Positions 1 to 12,724 of a stretch of DNA of 64,000 bases are shown here, piece after piece. This stretch comes from Symbiodinium natans (taxonomy: Eukaryota > Sar > Dinophyceae > Suessiales > Symbiodiniaceae). Below the pieces are notes generated by a model that did no database searches, was not told the origin of the DNA, and worked only from the letters and a program-made list of their open reading frames with translations. A program made the position numbers and the translations under genes. The DNA is taken from contig CAJNDS010002096.1 of the NCBI GenBank assembly GCA_905221605.1, forward strand, positions 491,001 to 555,000, written 5' to 3'. Every line of letters begins with the position of its first letter. Positions within the stretch are counted from its first letter, which is position 1.

Positions 1-1950
1 ACGCTGGTTAAGAAGTCTGAAGCAGCAGAGCTCCAGCTGGACGGTCCTGAGAAGACAAAGGGCCGAGTCGCCAGGCCATTTAAAGCTGAGTTAGTTGCCC
101 CATCGGACCATTCACTGTGCACGCACAATCATTCACACCCTGAACTCTACTTACTTGTATAGTAGTCGCACTAAGCCCGTACTCTAGCAGATCCTCGTGC
201 ATGTACTTGTAAGCATGAGGTCTGCATGGCAAGCTTTTCTTGACAGCGAGGAGTGCACAGGCTGCATAGCGCATAGTGGTGGCTTCACTCCTGAGATCTG
301 CTTCCGGGCACTAGGGCAAGGGATACGATTGATCTGAGGTTTGCTTTGCTCCAAGCTGCGAACTATGCCCACAACTCTATGCAGCTGGTCTGCAAGGGAA
401 GGATCAAGGGACCAGCCGGAGTTGGCGAGGTGTGCACAGAAGAAGTCGCAGGGCGAGACACACAAGGGTAAATCTGCCCTTCATGGAATACCAGTGAACT
501 TCATTCCTACTCTTCTTGAGAAGCTCAGCAAGTGCATATGCCCAATAGTCATTTGATGTGCACAGACTTCGGCCATGTCTGGTGGAGCAGAGTATCGCAC
601 CACACGAGGATGGCACAGATTATCCAGCAGTGGAAATACCTGGCACAGTGAGCTTCGTCAAGGAGGCGGGCAGCAGATCCTCCAAAGCAAGGTAACCGAA
701 AATGAGTGGACGCCATCCACGGTGTGAAATTCTCATTCTTACGCGAGCAAAAGCTGTGCAAAAGCTGAAGCTCGGCAGGCTAACAAGCTGCACCTGGTAG
801 CCCCGCAAAATGCCTTCCAGATGCAGCTATGCCAGCTCTTCCATTTGCAGTCTCTTTGAGGCTCTTTTTTGGGTTGAGGGGAACCCATTGAGACTCGACG
901 AAAGGCCATGCAACAAGGCATCGTGGACTTTACTTTTCGATATGAATCCACGGAACAAGTACCCACCTCTGTGCGTCAAGCCCTGTTACGAACACTGAGG
1001 GGTCTGGTCTGGTCTACCTTTTCTCTTTCTACTTTGCTTTCGCTCCCCTCTGCAGAGCGTGTGGCTGCTTGTTTGGCTTTCTCTGTTTTCGACAAGCTTA
1101 GGACAGCAACGTCTACAAGCTGTGCTACCAGGAAGACTTTAGCTGTGCCACTTGGACTGCTTTGAAGGGCAGTTGTCACATCCAGGTCCAGGTCCCTGCG
1201 GTTTGCCTTCGCGAGTAGAACACAGCAGGGGCATTGAGGGGCTGGGTTGGGCCCTTGGGTTGCGCCGGGTGTACGCGGGGGATATAAGGGGTCCCCTTTG
1301 AAGGTCCCATATTACGGGACCTAACTACCCGAAGAAACACACTCTGCAGATGCGAAGGAAGCCATTCGGCAATGAGTCCAAGATAGCCAACGCATGCCAA
1401 GCTCTCTAAGCTCTAGTCTCAACGCATGCCTGTCTAAGCATAACTTCTTTTTCTGGTCTCTGAGACGGCGAGGAGTGGGCGGAGCAGTCCGGTGGCCTCA
1501 AGATCCGTTTTGATCCCCATGTCAAGAGCATCGACCCCACATGCATCGGAGCGAAGCCTGTCTTGCAGTGGGGTCTTTGGAACCTGTAAATGGCACTACA
1601 ATCACTACAAACACAGTAAAACTCTTCAGAGACAAGACAATGTGCTGACGCGAGTCGTGATGGCGAGCTTCACCAGCCACCCAAGTGAGGAACAGGGACG
1701 CCACCATAAAGTTTGAGGGTGCCTGGCCGCGTGACCGAGTTCAATTTGCTCCCAGCTGTGAGGGCATCGTCAAGCCAAAGGCTTCTTGGTGCAAAGACCC
1801 CTCCCTTGATTGGTATGCAGGGATAGGGTTCATGAACAGGGATGCGATGGTTGCCGACGTACATTCGAGGAGGAACTGCCGGGTGAGAACAAGCGAGCAA
1901 TGTGGTACTCAGGCAACGTTTGCCGTTTTGCACTTTGATCAGGATGCCGA
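1..1950. other. no gene recognised
   Basis: Open frames on both strands are all under about 95 codons, overlap each other on opposite strands, and show no domain, signal peptide or exon with convincing AG and GT/GC/GA borders. I see nothing repeated at scale either. Most likely intergenic or intronic. Confidence 0.4.
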
Positions 1951-1956
1951 CACCTG

Positions 1957-2002
1957 TATATATGTATATATATATATATATGTATGCTACCCCCCCCCCC
2001 CC
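1957..2002. repeat. (TA)n microsatellite plus poly-C tract
   Basis: An alternating TATATG/TATA run of about 28 bp is followed within 6 bp by 13 consecutive C. Similar TA runs next to a homopolymer C or G tract occur again near 4.27 kb and 52.75 kb. Confidence 0.9.
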
Positions 2003-2259
2003 GCCCAGAACCCACCGTAAGCAAAGTGCAAGGGGGCGGGGTGTTTCCCCGAAGGCTGCGATATAATAAGTGCCATATCTGGCGGGCCACCCCTTTAAAC
2101 CAATGGGTAAGGGCAGTGTGAGGAAGTTGATTTTGGAACCTCTCCGCCGGGTCGCGCGCAGGAGAAATTCACCAAGCTTGCATCCTAAATAATCTGAACA
2201 CCAAGTTAGCTGAAACCTTCAAGAGTTCCACTAAACATTAAAGAGTTTCCCTGTGTTTA

Positions 2260-3470
2260 TTCGTTTAAGGTTTAGATACAGACCCCATTCCCAAATACTT
2301 GCAAGCGAGAAATGCTTAGGAACAGTAATGCCTCGGGTGCCTGCTGGATGCAACCTTAGTGTTTAGCCCTATTCATGAAAAGCCTCTTTGTTGAAAGTTT
2401 AGGCTTAAACCTATTCCAAAGCCTTACATTTTCCCTCGCCACTAGAGAAATATCACTTAACCCTATTCGTTGACCGTTTAGGCTGACAGCCTGTTCCAAA
2501 ACTTTAGATCTTCCCTGGCTACTAAATATCAGCTAAAGCCCGGACCCTCTTCCCACGTATTCAACGAATACTGTTCAGTAGCATAGCCTCCTTCTTCAAG
2601 GTTTAGGCTGGCGCCTAGTCCAAAACCTTTTGTTTGCCCTCGTCACTAAAGACGTTTCACTAAATGCCCAGACCCTATTCCCTAAAAGACATTTTACTGA
2701 AGCCCAGACCCTTCTCCCATACTTTCAACGAAAATGATTTAGGAATATTCGTGCTTCCTATTCCTGTAATACAAACCCTAAAATTTATTGAAAGTTTAGG
2801 TTGAACTTAGTCCATAACCTTACGTTTCCCTCGCCACTGAAGGCATTTCGCTAAAGCACAGACCCTTGTCCCTAAGCTATAAAGCCCAGACCCTATTCCC
2901 ATACTTTCAACGAATATTGGTGGTCAGGCAGCCTATCTCTTGAAGGTGTAGGCTGAAGCCTAGTCCAAAACCGTATCTTCCCCGCGTCACTAGAGGCATT
3001 TCACTAAAGCCCAGACCCTATTCCCTAAAGAAATTTAACCAAATCCAGACCCTATTCCCATACTCTCAACGGAAATTGTTTACGAAGATTCCTGTAAACC
3101 CGAATAATCATTGAAGATTTAGGCCCTGAAACGTTTCCCTCGCTACTGAAGGCATTCGCTGAAGCCCAGACCCTTTTCCCCTTTGAACGTACATTGTTTA
3201 GGAGTAACCATGCTTCGGTGCCTGCGGGGAGTATCTTTCATGTTTAGGCTTAACTCCTCTCCTGTGAACCCTATTTGTTGAACATTCAGGCTGAAGCCTT
3301 GTCCAAACCTTACACTAAGACCCCATTATTTCAATGATTTTTGTTCAGGAAAAATCATGCTTCGGAGCCTGCGGGGTGTCCCCTTAATGTTTCAGCCCTA
3401 TCTAAAGCTTCGTTCCTGAAGCCTAAATTGTTTAGGGTTTAGAGGTAGGGTTTCGGGTTTAAATTTTGAG
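2260..3470. repeat. degenerate satellite with telomere-like words
   Basis: About 1.2 kb made of diverged copies of a 60-130 bp unit. The recurring words are 'actaaagcccagaccctatt', 'tactttcaacgaa', 'tttaggctgaagcctagtcc' and 'ttccctcgccactgaaggca'. The block ends in a tract close to TTTAGGG (about 3428-3465). Copies differ by many substitutions and indels, so the array is old. No coding signal seen. Confidence 0.75.
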
Positions 3471-3493
3471 GTCCAGGGTTACTCTTGGCAGAC

Positions 3494-3626
3494 CCCTTTT
3501 ATTCAAAACCGTTAATTTCCAAATATACACATCAGAGTTTTCTGGTCTCATGCTTATGTAGGACTTACTGTCAGGTACATTCCCTTTTATTCAAAACCGT
3601 TAATTTCCAAATATACACATCAGAGT
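3494..3626. repeat. 45-bp perfect direct repeat, 88 bp apart
   Basis: The stretch at 3494-3538 recurs without a mismatch at 3582-3626. The 43 bp between them is not repeated, so this is either a truncated tandem duplication of an 88-bp unit or a flanking duplication left by an insertion. Confidence 0.9.
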
Positions 3627-3717
3627 AACAGCGTGGTCGTATCCGTCTAGATTTGACCCCCCCACCAAATTGTGTATAGCTATAAATACGAAATATGAAC
3701 GTATTACTTTGCTATAT

Positions 3718-4215
3718 ATCTTGGTTCCCGGGACCTGGGCCCGTGGGTTTGGGGAGCCAGGCAATTAGCACTCATTAGCACGGCCCTATACCCTGGGAAG
3801 CAAGAATCCCCGCAAGACTTTTTTGGGAGTCTTGGTTCTTGGTTCTTGGTTCCGGCCGTGTTAATTAACACGGGGCCCGTGTTAATTGACACGGCCCCAC
3901 ACCCCTGGGAAGCAAGAATCCCCGCAAGACTTTTTTGGGAGTCTTGGTTCTTGGTTCTTGGTTCCGGCCGTGTGAATTAACACGGGGCCCGTGTTAATTG
4001 ACACGGCCCCACACCCCTTGGGAAGCAAGAATTCCCGCAAGGTTTTTTTGGGATTCTTGGTTCTAGGTTCCGGCCATGTTAATTCACACGGGGCCCGTGT
4101 TAATTAACACGGCCCCACACACCTGGGAAGCAAGCCCCGCAAGATTTTTTGGGAATCTTGGTTCTTGGTTCTTGGTTCCGGCCGTGTTAATTAACATTGG
4201 GCCTGTGTTAATTAA
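3718..4215. repeat. about 110-bp tandem repeat with nested palindrome
   Basis: Four to five copies; unit starts near 3791, 3903, 4015 and 4121. Each unit has a G/T-rich half with a TTGGTTCTTGGTTC run and a palindromic half in which CGTGTTAATTAACACG-type arms sit on either side of GGGGCCC. Copies are 85-95% alike, far younger than the satellite just upstream. Confidence 0.9.
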
Positions 4216-4274
4216 CCCTGTCCCAGGCTGAGAAAACTAAATTATTTGAGGGTGGGTTCTGGGGGCGGGGGGTG

Positions 4275-4335
4275 TCTATATATATATACATACATATACA
4301 TATATATATATATTTATTTACTATACATATGTATG
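4275..4335. repeat. TA/TACA microsatellite
   Basis: TA and TACATA dinucleotide-like run directly after a G-rich tract (4258-4273). Confidence 0.9.
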
Positions 4336-4636
4336 TACATGAGTGTCAATATGTGTAAACGGCAGGCGAAGCTCTCGATGGCCTCAAGCTCTGCTACAAG
4401 CCAGACACATCGGATGCAGCCCCTGAGATGGAACGGAGATGAATGGAGCTGAGTTGCCGAGAGGTACACTCGAGAATACACTTACCAACACAATCCGGTA
4501 ATTCTCGGAATATCAGTAATATCAGTGTGACGATGAATCGTCCTAGTCATTGTGTTCATTCGCTCTGCTTGTTTGGCGGTGGCGGGAGCTGCGCATCAGC
4601 AATTCTGAGGTTTCCGGGTATGTGACAAGCGTCAAG

Positions 4637-5498
4637 GAGCAGGAAGACATCCTGCTCTACATAAAGAAAGTCACCTTCAAGAGTGTTCTCACATCGTGCT
4701 TGGCAGCAAATGGAGTTGACAGTTCAGGCTCAAGATCCTTAAATCCGAGTCGCAACACATCCAAGGTTCAGCCCCAAGACCATCACAAGCAACACGGAGA
4801 ATACGATTTTCCTCTGGGGCAAGTGGCAAGTCTTCGAAGGAAAAGTACAAGTTGGTGGAAAAGTGTGTTTCGCACAAGAGATTACAGGCTGCACACCCTG
4901 CGCAAACCTCAGCATATGTGGACGGACTCTTGGGTGCATCCGACCCATGTCAGCTCTAGCGCCTGAGGTTCCTCTGGCCTGCGGGAAGCCTTCGATATTG
5001 ATGTGGCCGACGAGCTGGTGCCCGGTCCTCTCGGTAAGGTTACGTACCGACCTGACACATGGCAGCATTCAACCTTTTTGTTGACAAAATCAACAGGCAT
5101 CAGCATCTTCATGAGCTCGCCTAGATGCCATATGCAGTGTACTGTGCAGGTCGCATCGCACGCTCGAAACGAGATTCTTTGCTATCAAGCTCCCGAAAGC
5201 TGCCACTGGGTGCGTCAAACTGACCTTGTTCTGCAGGCACGGGAGGACTCACTTAGAAATAGTGCAAGAGGCAGCGCAAAAAGCATTGTGAAGTACAAAG
5301 CTTGGACCATCGTCGAGCTGTTGAAGAACTTCGGCCGTCTACAATTCGTGTCCGCTGTGTTCGAATCATGCGGAACATGTCTGAGCTTGCCCTGGCAGGT
5401 GCTCATGGAGCAAGTGCCGGCGGCAACATCACCCACAACGGTGTCATCAATTTGGCCGAGATTGGCTACGATGAATGCCTTACCTCCGCAATCAGATG
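4637..5498 (+). CDS. candidate multi-exon gene fragment, function unknown
   Basis: Four stretches look like exons. (1) 4637-4714, after AAG and before GT, codes 26 residues starting EQEDILLYIKKVTFK. (2) From 4779, after AAG, in the same phase, codes TITSNTENTIFLWGKWQVF and then EGKVQVGGKVCFAQ; its end is not resolved (about 4880-4900). (3) 4968-5033, between AG and a strong GTAAGG donor, contains LREAFDIDVADELVPGPL. (4) About 5365-5498, before GT, contains GNITHNGVINLAEIGYDECL. The amino-acid make-up is protein-like and the borders fit, but I do not recognise the family. They could belong to more than one gene. The VQVGGKVCFAQ stretch loosely recalls the last strand of hot-dog-fold dehydratases; I do not rely on that. 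Confidence 0.3.
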
Positions 5499-5539
5499 GT
5501 TGGCAAACCATTGTGCAAGCCTGACTTCATCTTGACCTC

Positions 5540-8500
5540 GTCGAGAGTTACTAGCAGTTCAGTAAGATGTGAAGTAGGGCATTCTTTGCACGGCCGATTG
5601 CATGTTTATTCCGGCGCGCATTCGAATCATCTTGGTTGCATTGCATGTACATGGACATGTCTGCTTTGCTCAGAGCTGGCTGCCAGGTTCTGACCTCCAT
5701 AACTTTTGCAGATGCAACTGCAGGTGATAAGGCGCGCCCGTACCACTGCTACTTGTAGAGGGCTCAAAAGTTGGGATTGCAAGAAGGCGCACGGAGTGCA
5801 CGACAAGCGTGACTAAATTCAGCACCAATGCACGAAAGCGGGCGAGGCGTCTCAAAGTTCTGGGACTGCCAGGGAGTGGAATATCAAATGATGCCACGTG
5901 CTAAGAGAGGCAGACCGAGGCCCACGGAGAGTTCCCAAGCAGACCCCGAAGGTGGTGACCTGCACTCCAGAGGAAGGAGAACAATCTACAGTAGCTAGAT
6001 GATTGACATGCTAGTCGCACACACATGGGAAGGACGCCGTTGAAAATGTGAGAAATATTGTGAGAAATACTTCAAGAAACAAAAGACGAAGATGCACATG
6101 GAAATGCGATGTTCCAGGGTGGCAAATCACTGCCTGCTGTGCGGCCGTTGGCTTGTGTCACCCCGTACGTTGCGAAGTGCGGAACTCCGAGATTGAGGCA
6201 CGCTTCGCAAGTAGCAGCTCGAAACTATGTGATGACAGGCGATCTTCATCAACAGCAAGGATTCTCAGACCTGTCACGGTGTGAGGCCGGACAAGGAGGC
6301 CATCTCTCTGCGTTCGGGATGTGCTATAGAGCAACATAGGAGTGTGCTCCAAACGGTCCAGCCTGAACTTTCCCCACGATAGTTTCAATTCTACAAAAAC
6401 GCTTGAACTACGTTTTTGCATTTAGCCACTCAGCCCCACCCTGATTTTTTATGCCCGGAGCCCCAGGTTGGCTTTGGTGAAGCGCACTTCTCCTTCTCCC
6501 AGCTGGGCGTATATCTGCTCTGCTACCGAATCTCGAATCCGCACATAGAAAAAGCCTCGCGCCATCTTTCCTTCGATTAATGGCTGCACGCGCGGCCCTT
6601 TCATCTGCCTCGGCCGGGGGCACACTGGGCTGAGGAGCACAGCACTGACCTCCAGATCCCAGAGAGATTGACCTTCTAAGATGGACCCTCACATCCAAAG
6701 CCTTAAAATGAGCGAAACGCCAGGTTCAGGGCTTCATGGTTTTTTCTGAGTCTAAGACGGCCTTCTTAAGGTCTCCCTTTGGGGGCGGGGGGGGTAGCGG
6801 GCGGCAGTGATGATTCTGATACTCCTTCGGCCCGAGGCCTCAGCGCATTAACACAGGCCTACCGGCCTGCAATTGTGACAAAACCACAGGCCTGGCCAGG
6901 ATGTCATGTTGCAAGAAGCAGGAACATGAGTTCTGGCGAACAGGTCCCCCCTCTCCCCCGGCTAGCAGACACCATGAATTGACCTAATTGACTTGCAAAC
7001 TTCAAGGATCAGCTGGTGCCGCTTGGTCCGCAGCGAACTGATTGTTTGGTCCATTAGCCGGGAGCCGGGGGGCACTAGCCTGATGAGCCCCTAGCCGAAA
7101 CTGCGCCACTCAACAATGGTTGCAACATCTTGCACTAGCCAGAGCATTGAGCAGCCTGCATTAATTCTCAACATCCCAAGGCGCATGACTCTGTTCTCCA
7201 GAGCGGCTTCAACCTCACTGTGAAGACTCCAGGTGTTACAAAAGACATGACACTTATCTGCATGGAGTGTAGCCTCCATCGGAATGATGGGAATTAGGCC
7301 AGATGACATGCCTTCAGCAAGGAGTCGAGCAGCATCTTGTCGCCCCAAGAGCATTCGGAATTGTCTTGACAAAAAAAGGATTCGACCCTTCGAAAGCAAA
7401 GGGGGCAGCCTGGATTGTTCTGCACTGCAGCTGGTGGCTTTGCTGCAGAGGGCATCAGCTGGGGCCGCTGTCCTGCACAGGCATCTTGAACAGCCGTACC
7501 GCTCTTGCTGGATCTCTCAAATGCCCGTCTCAGGTTCCACACTGCTCCATGATGAATTCTGGCTCATGCCAAGCATCCTACATAATTCACAGAGGACCTG
7601 AAGCTGCAAGCAAATGCACCTGCAGTTTGGGCCTTTTGGCTTCGGCTGCTGGTTTCCTGCTCGGAGTCGCGGCCTCCATCCCATGCCACAGTGCTGCGGT
7701 CGTGCCATTCTTGTGCTGGTTTCCCTCTTCACGCATGCTTCGGTGTCACATGCCACGTGCCATCGGCTTACACTCCCCTTCCTGGTGCAACCCTCGACAG
7801 TACGTCATGCGCCGCTCTCACACTGGATAAGTAGGAGTTGGCCAGTGCATGGAGCTCGGCTTTGCATGTGCTGCTTTTCTGGCAGGAGTTGGTTTCAGAT
7901 GCAGTTGGAATGCGGAGTTGAAGCCTCCTGCGTTGCATGGCCGCAGTACATGGCAGCATCGCATAAGAAGTCCTGCAAGCAAAGAAAGCACTGCGTGATG
8001 AACCCAAAATGAGGTGCGACGTGGACAGGGCCACTGCAGGGTCTGCGGACATTTGTGCTGCTGCGCCAGCGGCCAAGAATTTTCAATCGTGGCTTGCTGA
8101 CATTTTTAGATCCCGGCCATACAGTAGTCTCCCCTGAGCTCCCAGGAAGTGTCCAGGAAGACCATCCCTGTGCTGGTGACAGTCGCGAGAATAGCTGTGC
8201 CCTCCAGCTGAAAGCTGCTGGCTGCTGGACATGCACATCCCAGACCAGGATATCGGAGGCTGAGACTAGCTCCAGGCTCTTGTTCACGCATGCTGATGTC
8301 TGGCGAGAAGAGCCAAAGCTGTCCAAATCTATCGTTCACCATGGCACGCGCGCAGCAAAGTGTGCATTGCCACATCTGCGAGATTCTGCGAACCAGAGTG
8401 CCGACAAGTCTGACATTTGCTGACATGCCTGGCTGAGAGCGTAGGTCTCGACCTCTCCTGGGAGAAGCGGCGTGGTCTGCCTCCAAATGCGACATATCAT

Positions 8501-8940
8501 CTGTTACCATGCACACAAGACGGGCTCATCTATTGAACAGGTGTTCTGCTGCTTGTGCTAGAGGCTGCGTCTGCCGTGGCTTCCAAGCAGAAGGTCAAGC
8601 GACAAGAAAAGGTAAGCGAGCCCAGTCAGGCTGTGCACGATCGCATGCTCCTCACTCTTGATGGAGACGTCCAATGCGTAGCAAGAGACGAGACGGAAGC
8701 GCGAATGGTCAGCCGTTGACATGTGGCTTGTGATGAATCTTGGCACTCAGGGACGGGGAAAATTGTCCGCAGCTTACACCATCCAGAGCCGACGACAACA
8801 TGGACCAGGGCAAGTGCTGTTGGTCACTCGGCATGTGCAATGCGAAGCCATTTGGAGATCGAGGTTAGTCGGTGGCGGCTTGATCCTGACCCCACTCCTT
8901 GGCGTTCGGCCAGCAGCCTGAGTCATGAACTTCATGAACC
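5540..8940. other. no gene recognised
   Basis: Open frames on both strands reach 175 codons (7303-7830, + strand) but overlap equally long frames on the other strand and carry no recognisable motif. A G-rich run lies at 6780-6796. Undetected short exons are possible. Confidence 0.3.
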
Positions 8941-8948
8941 TCACCGAG

Positions 8949-9038
8949 ACACCCGGTGCAAGATATCATGCACCAGTTCATCTCTTTACAGTCCGAGGCC
9001 ACTCAGACGATTGGAGCCGAAGCTCAGGGCTTTGCCAG
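8949..9038 (+). CDS. candidate internal exon, unknown product
   Basis: A 90-nt segment between an AG and a GT codes HPVQDIMHQFISLQSEATQ and then TIGAEAQGFA, a helical, polar-rich stretch. The neighbouring frames are broken by stops. It may belong to the same + strand gene as the exons at 10.97-11.99 kb. Family not recognised. Confidence 0.3.
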
Positions 9039-9189
9039 GTCCCAGATGGCATTCTGCTTCTAATGGTCTGTTTATGGTCACTGCATGTCACGCATGGGGT
9101 ATTGTATGGTCATATTCCGAGCCTGTTATCATAGCCTTCAGCTCTGAACTTGGAAGAGCTCCTGTTTTGCAGCAGCATGCAGCACTTTT

Positions 9190-9240
9190 GTAACTTGACG
9201 TAACTTGACGTAGCATGTTGTAACATGTTGTCGCACGTAG
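9190..9240. repeat. short direct repeats (TAACTTGACG, GTAACATGTTGT)
   Basis: TAACTTGACG occurs twice in tandem, followed by diverged GTAGCATGTTGTAACATGTTGT copies. Small local slippage repeat. Confidence 0.7.
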
Positions 9241-10967
9241 GTGGAGCAGCTCGGCAGCTCTTGCATCTTCGACCCAACGGGAGAAGAGTTCCACCTCCAC
9301 GACTCTCGTGCGGACCTTGAACTTGGGATCAGCTTGTGCTGCTTCTTTCACACGGCTCCTTCGTGCCCCATTGTAGCTTAAAGATGTCTGAGATTGAAAA
9401 ACGGCGATTTTGATTTAGCGCTGCAGGCTTTGGCGCTGAGATCTCTGAGCGGAGCTTTGCCAACCCCAAGTCAAACGGGCTGAGAACCTGTGTCACAGAT
9501 TTGATGCACATTAAGAGATGGTGCAGATGAACATGTGTGTGTTTAATACATGTCAGGCTCTATACTCAAATCAGATCAACCGATCACACATGAAAGCCAG
9601 CCTTCTCGAGCTTTGACAGGCAATTCTCCACTGCGAGTGCAAAGTCAAGAATAAGTCAAGATTATCTTCCACAGCCTGGCCGTAGAGGGTGCTCATGAGC
9701 ACAGCGCGAAGTTTAATTGCGCCTACGCACAGGAAGGGAAACATGGTACGTGTATCAGAGCGAGGCTGTGGATACATGCAGCATTTATGAGAACAGATGA
9801 CAAGGCCGCAGGCCTCTCAAGGCTTGGTTTGACTAGATTTTCCTTCTTTTTCCTGAGAGCAGGCGAGATGCCGGCCAGGCCTTGCCCTGCCAAGCAAGAT
9901 AAGTTTGTGAACATCCCACGGCATTGGCGTACGCACTTCCCGATGAGCTGGCAACGCCAGACAGTCATGAGACTGTCTCCGAAGCACGGGATCGAACAAA
10001 ACTTTCATGTTCACAGCAAGTGGAAGTAGTGAGACACATGGCCAGCGGGGACGACCGTCTTTCTGCATCTTTCTGCAACATTCTCGCAATCCATGGCAAT
10101 CCACACTCCAGGTATCAATGGACTCCAACCAGAACTCAAGACTCGCTGGCTCGAAGGCAGATCGCTTGAAAATGCTAGGTGACATGTGTTGACATGGCCC
10201 GCGCAAGAAGTGCATCCTGCGTGCATCTGCAGGAAGCGCCGACGTGTGGCACTCATCAAGAGCCACACATGCGACACTCTGGTCAAGGGCAATTCCAATT
10301 TCCTTCTGACATATTTTCGCACTGCCGTGCGTTGCAGGTTCAAGCATCCAGTCATCGTTTTGACCCAAAGATTTCCTCCGTACCGTCCAGTCCTAGAGTG
10401 TCTACGAAAGAACGAAAGCAGGAATTGGCTGTTGTATCTTCTTCCTTTGTCAAACCGCCTCTTCCTGTGCATCTCTTCCTATGCATCACCGCAGTAGCAA
10501 TGCTGCAATCCCTTGGAGGTATGGAAAGACAAGACGGCTTTACGAGTGTGGGCAATACAGATCCACAGAAACACCAACTGCTCTTAAACTTGAGTGTGCA
10601 GCGACATGCTTGGCATGGTGCGTCTAGTGTTGCTTGTATACGGGATGGTCTAGACAACTTCCTACAGTGGTCGCGACAGACCACCAGATGAAGACTTTGT
10701 GGCATATGTTTCCCGGCTCGTCGCAACTTGTTATATCACCATCGGGCGATTCAGTCTATCTCAGTCTCAGGGCTTTACGCAGACACACACTCACATGAAT
10801 ATTAGTTCCACATAGACACCATCTGAGCAGCAGGTCCGGTTATCCAGCTTATATCCAGCTTGGGCTGAGGCTGTCTGGCATCCCTGACGTGGCGTTGGTG
10901 CTCTGCTCAGCACAAGCATGGTGCAGAAAAGGGCGCCATGGGAACAATGAGAATATCTGCAGTGCAG

Positions 10968-11989
10968 GGCAATCGTTGGGAACTCGTTCAAAAGGGGGAC
11001 TATGAGGAGCAGCACCACAAGATTGAGAAGATCTTGGCTGGTGCTGGCGGAGAGCTCCGCCTGGGTGCAGTCGAGCAACTATTGAACACGCAACTCCACA
11101 AGCAGGCTAGCATGGCGATTGTGTACATGTACATTTCGGGCTGCTTGTGGCAAATTGCCATGCTATCCCTTGCAGGCGCTCACCGGGTTTACCGTCATTG
11201 CGTGGCCCTGCCCATCTTTGAAGCTCGGTTTGGAAGTCCGAGCTGTCAGAGTTTCACATGCGACATATGCGACCTAGTCACCACTTTTCATTTGCCAGGT
11301 CTGCAGATGGGGACCATCTGAAGGATCTTGTGCGGCTCACGTCGAAGCAGGCGTCACCTGCAGAAAGCTTGTCGGAAGTTCATGGTGAATGGTGGGAAAC
11401 TTGTCCTATCTTGTCCTACCGGCACTAATTGCGGATCCTTTCAGAGATTTAGGGATCTGTGTCACAAAGTCAGGTGTGCCAACTTCTTGAAGGACCAAGT
11501 CTGCAGATGGCACACCTGGAGGCCGCTTCTGTAGACAGTTCCCGACAAGGGTGTCGCTAGAAGCCGCTAGAACACTTACAAAGAACAATTACGAGCAGTT
11601 GCCATCTGATCATGGTGTTATGCCAATAGGCGTGCCAAGCTTGCACGTGTTTCACGTGCTATGAAGTGAGGGCTCAAGCTTGGGAGCCATCTTGTGCCTT
11701 CGTGAAGGCGGACCGCTTTTTGGCCTTTGTGAAGTGAACGCTGTCCACATTAAGGTAGACCGGTTTTGCTGCCAGCCCAGGCAAGCGAGCTTTCAGAGTT
11801 TTGGCATTGGATCGGCTACTGTATGTCCTTAACGTACAGGGTCACAAGGAGACGCCTGCACCTATGACAGAACCGGTGAGCGCAAAATTGGATCAACAAT
11901 TGGAAGACAAGTCGGCAGCATCCAGTCGTGTGTCCCACGAAATCCGGTGGCTCATCCCGGCCAAAAACTGGCGCAGGGACAGCGCATAG
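10968..11989 (+). CDS. candidate gene fragment (three exons), unknown product
   Basis: Three segments have exon borders and protein-like coding. 10968-11120 (AG in, GT out, phase 0) includes EEQHHKIEKILAGAGGELRL and GAVEQLLNTQLHKQA. 11299-11384 (AG in, GT out) includes SADGDHLKDLVRLTSKQ and SPAESLSEVHG. 11840-11989 (AG in) includes GHKETPAPMTEPVSAKLDQQ and ends with the stop TAG after KNWRRDSA, as a terminal exon would. The phases of the first two do not join directly, so at least one exon is missing. The composition suggests a helical, charged protein. I do not recognise it. Confidence 0.35.
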
Positions 11990-12724
11990 GGTCACTCCGC
12001 ATGATTTTTGAATTCACGTCATGACTTTGAGCCGAGTTGCACTCTGCCAACATGCTGAAGTAGAGATCTGAGAATAGTATGCGGTGTGCATGCAATGTTC
12101 ACACAATCAAGTGCTTCAAAAAGGAGCATGCCTGTGCACGAAGGGCCCACAATGCCCACAAACTCCACGACACTTCTTGGCACGCCACACAATCTAGCCA
12201 CTGGAGACAGGATTGTTGCGCCGCTGGCGCATGAACCACCGCGAAGCCAAAGACAACAGGGCGCCTCGTTGCTTGCGAGAGCGGCCTTCTGTGGCCTTCT
12301 CCATTCTTCTACATGCCTTCGAAGATGAGGCGGCGTTGTCCAGTGGTATGCCCTCCTCTTGCTCGTTCCAACCTAGGTGGCGCTGCAAGTAGGCGTACTA
12401 AAGAATGCCTTGGAAGGACGTTGGTTCGGTACTTATAGCCCAACCCCAACACTGAAAGCCCTAGAAAGAAATCTCCTCAGGAGCGTGACCATCTCATTTG
12501 CTGTGCGCATACACGCACTGGGAAAGCACGACACACGATCAACAGAGTGGCCTTACCCCGGATCGAACCCTAAGAAGGCCACAAACTTGGGAGTTCGCAC
12601 ACTTGAGACTGCAGTTTCGGCAGCGAGCACATCACACACCACACACAAGTGCGAAACACAGGTTGAATTCGGAAAGGAAACCGTTCTTGATCCGATACCC
12701 TGGGAGCTGACAAAGCATCGCGAC

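Noticed and set aside
3718-4215. Possible CRISPR array
   Set aside because: Units are tandem and continuous with no unique spacers, and the context is eukaryotic. The same applies to the 27-28 kb repeats.
4779-4895. Hot-dog-fold dehydratase (FabZ-like) assignment
   Set aside because: Only one strand-like stretch (VQVGGKVCFAQ) is suggestive; no active-site His or Glu context was seen.
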